From Blautia sp. (GTDB taxonomy: Bacteria > Bacillota > Clostridia > Lachnospirales > Lachnospiraceae), in assembly GCA_017515945.1 (NCBI GenBank), contig JAFWDX010000463.1, positions 1-12,309 on the forward strand: a DNA stretch of 12,309 bases. The letters are read 5' to 3'. Both the position numbers and the translations under genes were made by a program. Each line of letters opens with the position of its first letter. The stretch's first letter is position 1. Shown here one piece after another: positions 1-5,170 of this stretch. Under the pieces are notes generated by a model. That model searched no databases. It was not told the DNA's origin and was given only the letters and a program-made list of their open reading frames with translations.

Positions 1-20
1 GAATATATGACCTGATTTTT

Positions 21-800
21 ATGTGGACAATGGTCAATGACCTGAACACCGTCTGCGGGTATGTGGAAAAGGATGATGAAGACCGGTCCGTGAACTATCT
101 GCTGGTGGTTTTGTTTTCCGTGTTCACCTTTTCAATATATTATTATTATTGGCTCTATAAACAGGGAAACAGGATGCGGGCAGCCGGAGAAAAGTACAAC
201 ACCCGAATTGATGAAGGCGGATGGTCATATATCGTATGGTATCTGCTCCTGTGGTTTGGCGGACTGATCGGGTTCCATCTTTTTATTAAAAATCTGAACC
301 GGTTGGCCAGAAGATACAATGAGGAGATTTCAACACCATTTTTGCCATCGAAGGATCCGGGGAATGGATACGGAGTGGAGAGCTACCCCTTGCCTCAGGA
401 TCCGGCAGTGATAGACATACCGGACCGGCCGCGGCCATATGGACCTTTTGACACGGATACGTCAGAAGGACTCACGGTGGGTCTCAAGCAGGGAACCATT
501 GAATGCATATCCGGACAATACAAAGGTGCAAATATCCTGGTCCCGCCCGGAGATGAGCTGGTGATCGGCCGCAATGCCATGGTCAGCCAGCTGGTGCTTG
601 CTGACGGGGATATCAGCAGAAAGCATTGTACGATCGTTTTCAAAGCTGCACCGGATAACGCTTATTATGTGACGGATCACTCCAGTTGGGGAACCTTCCT
701 TAATGGAAACATGCGTCTGAAAAAAGATCAGGAGACATATTGTCCGGTGGGCTCCAAGCTGACACTGGCGAGCGGAAATAATCAATTCTTACTGAAATAA
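21..800 (+). CDS. DUF4234-like membrane protein with C-terminal FHA domain (5' end uncertain)
   Basis: Probable membrane-anchored FHA protein that would hold a phosphothreonine-binding module at the inner face of the membrane. Two hydrophobic segments lie at about residues 24-44 and 69-89. The aromatic pattern between and around them (IYYYYWLYK, later LNRLARRYN) resembles DUF4234. A Pro-rich linker (about 105-145) leads to an FHA domain (about 158-259) with the conserved GR at 183-184, a canonical SRKH at 199-202 and an SSWGTFLNG strand-turn at 221-229. It is the only FHA domain in the window with an intact SxxH motif, so it is the best candidate phospho-reader. The ATG at 21 has no Shine-Dalgarno sequence, and the frame stays open to base 3, so the true start may lie upstream of the window; an in-frame ATG at 30 is no better supported. 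The next gene begins 14 bases after the stop, so the two are probably co-transcribed. The FHA call is firm; the DUF4234 call rests on pattern resemblance. Confidence 0.85.
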   Translation: MWTMVNDLNTVCGYVEKDDEDRSVNYLLVVLFSVFTFSIYYYYWLYKQGNRMRAAGEKYNTRIDEGGWSYIVWYLLLWFGGLIGFHLFIKNLNRLARRYNEEISTPFLPSKDPGNGYGVESYPLPQDPAVIDIPDRPRPYGPFDTDTSEGLTVGLKQGTIECISGQYKGANILVPPGDELVIGRNAMVSQLVLADGDISRKHCTIVFKAAPDNAYYVTDHSSWGTFLNGNMRLKKDQETYCPVGSKLTLASGNNQFLLK

Positions 801-801
801 C

Positions 802-807
802 AGGAGG
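802..807 (+). promoter_or_regulatory. Shine-Dalgarno site of the zinc-ribbon/FHA gene
   Basis: A perfect AGGAGG lies 7 bases before the ATG at 815 and fixes that start. Confidence 0.9.
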
Positions 808-814
808 TAAACAG

Positions 815-1705
815 ATGAAACTTACAAAATGCCCGAATGGCCACTACTATGATGCAGATAAATTCAACACCTGCCCTCATTGCGCAGGAGCCGGGAGCAA
901 GGCCGGCGGTACGATCGGAAATGATGATGACAGGACAGAAAATTTTTATGAAAAAGGAAACGACTTTGGCGGGTCAGGCCAGGGACCGGCGGATGTGACA
1001 GGCCGCTATCCCACGCAGCCGATGTATCAGAATGATCCTTCCCGTCAGGCAGCGCCTTCGTATTCGGATTTCCAGACTTCTTCACAGCCTACTATGCCTC
1101 CGATCGCACCGGACCCGACGTCCGATACGGTATCCATGAGCATACCGGGGATGCCTTCCTGGAAGACACAGGCGTCAGCCCCGTATTCGGATGATGACGA
1201 CGAAAAGACAGTCGCTTATTACGCAGATCTGAACCCGACAGGCAGTTTTGACAAAAACAGTTCGCTGAATATGCCCCGGTTTGGCGTTGACAGTGACATG
1301 ACTGCACCGATCATACCGGGAGCAGGTGCTGCCAGGGAAAAAGTTGAACCGGTGGTGGGCTGGCTGGTGTGTATCGAGGGTTCCAACTTCGGTCGTTCAT
1401 TTATTCTCCATGCCGGAAAGAACTTCATCGGCCGCAATCAGAATTTTGATATATATCTTCCGGATGATATTTATATCTCGAGAGATATTCATGCCAGTAT
1501 TATTTTTGAGCCGAAACAGCGGGTATTCTTTGCTCAGCCGGGAGATTCGCATGCGTTGTTTTATCTGAATGACAATGTCGTGCTTTCCAATGTGGAGATC
1601 CATGACAGGGATATAATTGAGATCGGGCATACAAAGCTGATGTTCGTTCCCTTCTGTGACGAGCGGTTCAGCTGGGATGCCGGAAAAGGTGTGGAGAAGG
1701 CATGA
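815..1705 (+). CDS. Zinc-ribbon/FHA domain protein (paralogue of the 9747 gene)
   Basis: Probable cytoplasmic adaptor; no signal peptide or membrane segment is visible. The N-terminus has a compact metal-binding-type motif: CPNGHYYD at 6-13 and CPHC at 20-23, with C6, H10, C20 and C23 as possible ligands. A disordered Gly/Ser/Pro/Asp-rich linker spans about 25-175 and includes an acidic run, SDDDDEKT, that could carry a phospho-site. The C-terminal FHA domain (about 181-282) has GR at 206-207. In place of SxxH it reads SRDIH (222-226), one residue longer than usual. It ends in a conserved FVPFC...FSWD tail. The 9747 product shares the N-terminal motif, the GW(L/V)VC entry strand, the lengthened S/A-R-x-x-H loop and the FC...WD tail, so the two are paralogues. 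The stop overlaps the next start (ATGA at 1702-1705), which indicates translational coupling. The molecular partner is unknown. Confidence 0.92.
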   Translation: MKLTKCPNGHYYDADKFNTCPHCAGAGSKAGGTIGNDDDRTENFYEKGNDFGGSGQGPADVTGRYPTQPMYQNDPSRQAAPSYSDFQTSSQPTMPPIAPDPTSDTVSMSIPGMPSWKTQASAPYSDDDDEKTVAYYADLNPTGSFDKNSSLNMPRFGVDSDMTAPIIPGAGAAREKVEPVVGWLVCIEGSNFGRSFILHAGKNFIGRNQNFDIYLPDDIYISRDIHASIIFEPKQRVFFAQPGDSHALFYLNDNVVLSNVEIHDRDIIEIGHTKLMFVPFCDERFSWDAGKGVEKA

Positions 1706-2472
1706 AAGCTGCACGTAGTTTTACATACAACTGCCATGACGACAGCGGATCCATGATCTATACATGCCAGCCGAATGACGTCATCGATGATATCCTGTAC
1801 GCCCGGCTGCAGAGGGAATTGATCCCCCATCTGCTGCCGGTAAAGAAAATGCGTCTGAGCCAGACCCATCTGGTTTACGACCTCGGCAATATGATCGTAT
1901 TTAACGCGTATAAGGAGCGGATCCAGCCGCAGGCTCAGCGTCAGCTTGACAAAAAACGGCGGGAAATCATCAGAAACCTGATCAACAGCGGCATTCCGCT
2001 GGACACGATCATGACGGACGACCAGCATGTTTATTTCAATGAAACCGACGGAGAGATATATTTCATCTGCCTTCCGCTGAAGGATCATGACACCGAAAGG
2101 GTCTATCCCGGTACGACCACAGGCACTACGGGCAGCGGTACGGGTCAGGAAATACATACTCAGCCCATGGAGAAAGCAATCCTCAGACGATGCAGTGACG
2201 GGAGTCAGTACAGAATGGAGAATACCAGACTGAGGGTCGGCCGCAAGCCGGACGAAGCGGATGCCGTGATCACCGGAAACGGTCGGATCGGAAGGCTCCA
2301 CTGTATTCTGAGCAGTGAAGGTGGAAGATACTTTATTCAGGACAATCGCTCGGTCAATGGCACCGTCGTCAACGGGCACCGCCTGGAAGCAGGGGGGAGA
2401 GCTGAGCTGACGAACGGGAGCCGGATAAAGCTGGCGGATGAGGAATTCATTTTTGAGATCCGTCGTCCGTAG
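1702..2472 (+). CDS. FHA domain protein with DUF6382-like N-terminal domain
   Basis: Probable soluble signalling protein of 256 residues. The N-terminal region (about 1-128) looks like the DUF6382 domain often found before FHA domains in Clostridia: helix-rich, with a YDLGNMIVF strand, a LINSGIPLDTIM segment, and an ending HVYFNETDGEIYFICLPL. A Gly/Thr-rich linker (about 135-152) follows. The FHA domain (about 158-255) has GR at 180-181 and DNRSVNGTVVNG at 214-225. The position of the conserved Ser in SxxH is Gly (GRLH, 197-200), so phosphopeptide affinity may be changed or lost. The start overlaps the upstream stop by 4 bases, and GGAG at 1693-1696 gives 5-base spacing, so this ATG is well supported. 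The DUF6382 assignment is from remembered pattern and is moderate; the FHA call is strong. Confidence 0.9.
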   Translation: MKAARSFTYNCHDDSGSMIYTCQPNDVIDDILYARLQRELIPHLLPVKKMRLSQTHLVYDLGNMIVFNAYKERIQPQAQRQLDKKRREIIRNLINSGIPLDTIMTDDQHVYFNETDGEIYFICLPLKDHDTERVYPGTTTGTTGSGTGQEIHTQPMEKAILRRCSDGSQYRMENTRLRVGRKPDEADAVITGNGRIGRLHCILSSEGGRYFIQDNRSVNGTVVNGHRLEAGGRAELTNGSRIKLADEEFIFEIRRP

Positions 2473-2495
2473 CACAGGAAAGGAATGAAGCAGGT

Positions 2496-4961
2496 ATGAG
2501 GTGCCCAAAATGTGGAAATACTGTACGGGATGGGGAACCGGTCTGCCCGGTCTGCGGCGCTAAGACAGACTATACGCCGGTAAGACCGGAACACAGCAGT
2601 GATCATCAAAAAAAGCCGAACAGATTCGTTCAGATCCTGGCCGGATGTCTGGCTGGTGTTATGGTGCTGACTGCGGGAGTTTCAGGTTTTATATATGTCA
2701 GGAGCAGGTCAAAGGACGCCCGCCTGGAACGACAGCTGAAGCGGGCGGCCAATTATCTGGAGGCTGAACAGTATGAGGAGGCTGAGGTCGCCTATAATGA
2801 GGCTCTGAGGATAGACAGCGAATCCAATGAAGCGGCGCTGGGTCTGGCAGAGGTGTATAATGCCCAGGACAAACCGGAAGAAGCAGATCGTATGCTGCAG
2901 AGAGTTGATCAGCGTATCCAGTATCTGGCCGAGGCCGATATACCGGATTCCGAAAGAAGGGCGCTGGAGGATCAGAAAGAGCAATATGACAGAGTCGCGG
3001 ATCGGACCGCCGATATGTTTGCATCCAATGGAGAGCCGGAAGTTGCTGAAAACCTGAACAACAGGAAAAAGAATACAGATGACAGGTATCGATATATTAT
3101 TGATGATCCGGGAGTGGATTTAAAACCGGATCCGGTCGATCCCGGCCCCGTGGTATACGGCGTAACACCAGTCGTCGACAAGTCGAAGGGGACGACGGAA
3201 TCTCCTTATGGGGGGATAGATGATGCCGATGATGTGGGAACTGCAGATCCCACTGTGCCGTCGGAGATCGAGACGGAAACGGAGACAGAGAACACAACGG
3301 AATCTGTGGTTCCTCCGGTCACTGCGGCGCCTGAACACGAGGAGCCGGAAAACCCGATCGTCACGACGGAATACGATATAGCTGTGACGACGGAGTTTGA
3401 AACTGCTGCAACGACAGAGTCTGAGGTTGTCGCAACGACGGAGCCGGATGCTGCTGCGGTGACGGAGCCTGAGACAGCTGTGACAACAGAGTTTGAGGCT
3501 GTCGCAACGACAGAGCCGGATGCTGCTGCGGTGACGGAGCCTGAGACAGTTGTGACGACAGAAACAGCGCCGGCAGCAACTACGGAATATGCGAGTGTTG
3601 TTACAACAGAAGAACCGACGGGACCGAGAGTGATCATGGATACCCCGCTGACGGAGGATCCGGAAGATGATCTGATATCGGATGATGATCAGATGACGGG
3701 AGAAGACGATATTTCTGATGAGGATCAGATCCCGGCAGAAGACGGGATAACGGAGGAGGATCACACATCGGACGAATATCCGGAGGATCCCGAAGAACCA
3801 GACAAAGATCACGCATCGGATGAATATTCGGAGGATCCCGAAGAACCAGACGAAGATCACATATCGGATGAAGACCCGGAGGATCCGGATGAACCGGGCA
3901 AAGAGGACCGGGAGGAAGAGACCACATCTGAGGATCCGGAGCATGCAAAGCGGGATATACCGCAGGAGGATGCGGAAACGATCGGGACACCTGAAAAGAG
4001 AGACAAGGGTGCCCATACCGGGGATGAGGAACACACGGAAAATCCTGCCGACGATCCATCCGGGACGGAGGAGCCGCCGACACCGACTGAAGGGCCGGTT
4101 GAGGAACCGTTGACACCGACTGAAGCGCCAGTTGATGAAGCGCTGACACCGGCTGAAGAGCCGGGAAATGAACCGGCGGCACCGACTGAAGAGCCGGCTG
4201 ATGAACCGCTGACACCAGCTGAAGAGCCGGTGGATGAACCGTCGGCACCGATTGAAGAGCCGGTGGATGAACCGCCTGTGCCGGTTGAAGAGCCGGTGGA
4301 TGAACCGTATATACCAGCTGAAGAACCGGTTGAGGAACCGTCTGAGCCAGCTGAAGATCCATGGGATGAATTCCCTGTGTCGGCTGAAGAGCCGGAACCT
4401 GAATTGCCTGAGCCAGTCGAAGAGCCATGGGAAGAGCTGCCGGAGTCGGTCATGGAGTATATACCTGAAGAGGTTTACGATGCCGTGGAACCCGCACTGG
4501 AATCGGTGGAGCCGCTCGTCCAGGCCATGGCCATGGAGTACGAGGACAGCGCCGATATTTCCTCCGACTATCCCGACGCAGATGATTTCTGGGAGATCGC
4601 GGAAAATTATGCTCAGATCAGAGGCGGGAGCTGCAGCACTTATGAACTGAATGAAGCCGCGTATGCGATGTTCCCGGATTACCCGGGCGTTCTTCCTGAA
4701 GTACCCCGGTCCATGACGGACAGCGGGAAAATCGCGGAGAACGGCGGCAGCTACAGCTTCGGTTCCGGCACGACAGGCGGCAGTCTGGTTCTCCAGAGCA
4801 GTACCGTGTCAGAGGACGGAACCGTTGAGGCCACATATATGTACACGGGAACAGATGGAGCCACATTGACCATCTCGGTTCGTCTGACGGAAAATCCGAA
4901 GTCTGATGGGGCTTCCGGAAGTATATTTAAGTACAGGATACAGTCGATTCAAATTAAATGA
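2496..4961 (+). CDS. Zinc ribbon-TM-TPR protein with long repetitive acidic stalk and C-terminal domain
   Basis: Large single-pass membrane protein of 821 residues. A zinc ribbon (C3xxC6 and C17xxC20) is followed by a basic linker, a TM helix at about 46-68 and TPR-like helices at about 78-140 (YLEAEQYEEAEVAYNEALRI). From about 255 to 660 it is low-complexity: a Thr/Glu/Ala stretch with a 24-residue tandem repeat, an Asp/Glu/Ser stretch with a 16-residue repeat, and eleven consecutive 11-residue units of PxEEPVDEPxx type (530-650). The last 125 residues form a separate domain: helical about 694-725, containing GGSCSTYELNEAAYAMFPDYP, then beta-rich. I do not recognise this domain. By analogy with the kinase at 5171, the zinc ribbon is probably cytoplasmic and TPR, stalk and C-terminal domain extracytoplasmic, with the stalk spanning the wall. 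The gap to the previous gene is 23 bases. The ribosome binding site is weak (AGGAAAGGA at 2476-2484, 11 bases away). The function is unknown; sensing or scaffolding is inference. Confidence 0.9.
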   Translation: MRCPKCGNTVRDGEPVCPVCGAKTDYTPVRPEHSSDHQKKPNRFVQILAGCLAGVMVLTAGVSGFIYVRSRSKDARLERQLKRAANYLEAEQYEEAEVAYNEALRIDSESNEAALGLAEVYNAQDKPEEADRMLQRVDQRIQYLAEADIPDSERRALEDQKEQYDRVADRTADMFASNGEPEVAENLNNRKKNTDDRYRYIIDDPGVDLKPDPVDPGPVVYGVTPVVDKSKGTTESPYGGIDDADDVGTADPTVPSEIETETETENTTESVVPPVTAAPEHEEPENPIVTTEYDIAVTTEFETAATTESEVVATTEPDAAAVTEPETAVTTEFEAVATTEPDAAAVTEPETVVTTETAPAATTEYASVVTTEEPTGPRVIMDTPLTEDPEDDLISDDDQMTGEDDISDEDQIPAEDGITEEDHTSDEYPEDPEEPDKDHASDEYSEDPEEPDEDHISDEDPEDPDEPGKEDREEETTSEDPEHAKRDIPQEDAETIGTPEKRDKGAHTGDEEHTENPADDPSGTEEPPTPTEGPVEEPLTPTEAPVDEALTPAEEPGNEPAAPTEEPADEPLTPAEEPVDEPSAPIEEPVDEPPVPVEEPVDEPYIPAEEPVEEPSEPAEDPWDEFPVSAEEPEPELPEPVEEPWEELPESVMEYIPEEVYDAVEPALESVEPLVQAMAMEYEDSADISSDYPDADDFWEIAENYAQIRGGSCSTYELNEAAYAMFPDYPGVLPEVPRSMTDSGKIAENGGSYSFGSGTTGGSLVLQSSTVSEDGTVEATYMYTGTDGATLTISVRLTENPKSDGASGSIFKYRIQSIQIK
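3423..3556 (+). repeat. 72-bp tandem repeat in the Thr/Glu/Ala linker
   Basis: The stretch at 3423-3484 recurs at 3495-3556 with only a few substitutions, an offset of 72 bases (24 codons). It encodes two copies of a unit starting E-(V/A)-VATTEPDAAAVTEPET. The repeat keeps the reading frame, so copy changes would alter stalk length without breaking the gene. Confidence 0.85.
3781..3876 (+). repeat. 48-bp tandem repeat in the acidic stalk
   Basis: Two 48-base units, starting at 3781 and 3829, encode near-identical 16-residue blocks of the form EDPEEPD(K/E)DH(A/I)SDE. A third, diverged partial unit follows from about 3877. The repeat is in frame. Confidence 0.8.
4083..4445 (+). repeat. Eleven 33-bp units encoding an 11-residue Pro/Glu repeat
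   Basis: Residues 530-650 of the stalk protein divide exactly into eleven 11-residue units with no indels. Examples are PTEGPVEEPLT, PAEEPVDEPSA, PIEEPVDEPPV, PVEEPVDEPYI and PVEEPWEELPE. Central units are nearly identical at DNA level, while the outer ones have diverged and gain Trp/Phe (PWDEF, PWEEL). The pattern suits an extended, acidic, proline-rich rod. Confidence 0.9.
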
Positions 4962-4987
4962 CTGCACAGACGATATACTAGAGGGTC

Positions 4988-5021
4988 TAAATACGTGGAA
5001 TGCTTTGCTTCCACGTATTTA
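4988..5021 (+). terminator. 13-bp perfect hairpin downstream of the stalk-protein gene
   Basis: TAAATACGTGGAA (4988-5000) pairs perfectly with TTCCACGTATTTA (5009-5021) across an 8-base loop. Outer GAGG (4981-4984) and CCTC can extend the pairing through two mismatches. It lies 26 bases after the stop, where a terminator for block 1 is expected. No U-run follows on either strand, so it is not a canonical intrinsic terminator. An operator, an mRNA-stabilising 3' hairpin or an attenuator for the kinase gene are alternatives. Confidence 0.55.
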
Positions 5022-5058
5022 AAGCCTCTGCATATACCGCGCGGAAATTCAGGTATAT

Positions 5059-5088
5059 TTTCCATATATTTGATCTCGCGGGTATAAT
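5059..5088 (+). promoter_or_regulatory. Sigma-A-type promoter of the kinase-protease unit
   Basis: A perfect TATAAT -10 box (5083-5088) lies 18 bases after TTTCCA (5059-5064, 4 of 6 matches to TTGACA). It would start transcription about 75 bases before the kinase ATG, so the palindromic repeat at 5097-5129 would be in the mRNA leader. A 7-bp inverted repeat, ATATACC (5032-5038) and GGTATAT (5052-5058), lies just upstream of the -35 box and could be an operator; that part is speculative. Confidence 0.65.
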
Positions 5089-5096
5089 GAGAAAGG

Positions 5097-5129
5097 CAGC
5101 TGTGAAGGAGCTTGTGACTGAACAGTTAC
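5097..5129 (+). repeat. Palindromic intergenic repeat, copy A
   Basis: The left arm CAGCTGT (5097-5103) and right arm ACAGTTA (5122-5128; pairs with one end mismatch and one G-U) flank the 18-base loop GAAGGAGCTTGTGACTGA. The loop differs at one base from copy B (read on the - strand) and is clearly related to copy C. The unit lies in the kinase leader. It is flanked by near-identical direct repeats TGAGAAAGGCAGCT (5088-5101) and TGAGAAGGCAGCT (5130-5142). Confidence 0.8.
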
Positions 5130-5170
5130 TGAGAAGGCAGCTTAAGGACGAATCCTGAACAGGAGTGAAC

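Noticed and set aside
2485..2499. Four-codon mini-frame ATG AAG CAG GTA TGA overlapping the start of the stalk gene
   Set aside because: It has an AGGAAAGGA directly ahead and its stop overlaps the next ATG, so coupling is conceivable. It is too short to support as a gene, and chance is the simpler explanation.
1561..2508. Long open frame of 315 codons on the - strand opposite the third FHA gene
   Set aside because: It overlaps a gene with a clear FHA domain and coupled start, has no convincing ribosome binding site, and its product resembles no protein family. It is a shadow frame.
3240..3620. CRISPR-like appearance of regularly repeated DNA in the Thr/Glu stretch
   Set aside because: The repeats are in frame, encode TTEP-type protein repeats and have no unique spacers.
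3120..4453. Several long - strand frames rich in Ser/Gly, Arg or Pro/Leu opposite the stalk region
   Set aside because: They arise from the repetitive codons of the Thr/Glu/Pro stalk read in reverse. Their low complexity mirrors the repeats and they lack start signals.
5165..5170. GTG at 5165 as an earlier kinase start
   Set aside because: The GTG overlaps the AGGAG that serves the ATG at 5171, so it has no ribosome binding site of its own.
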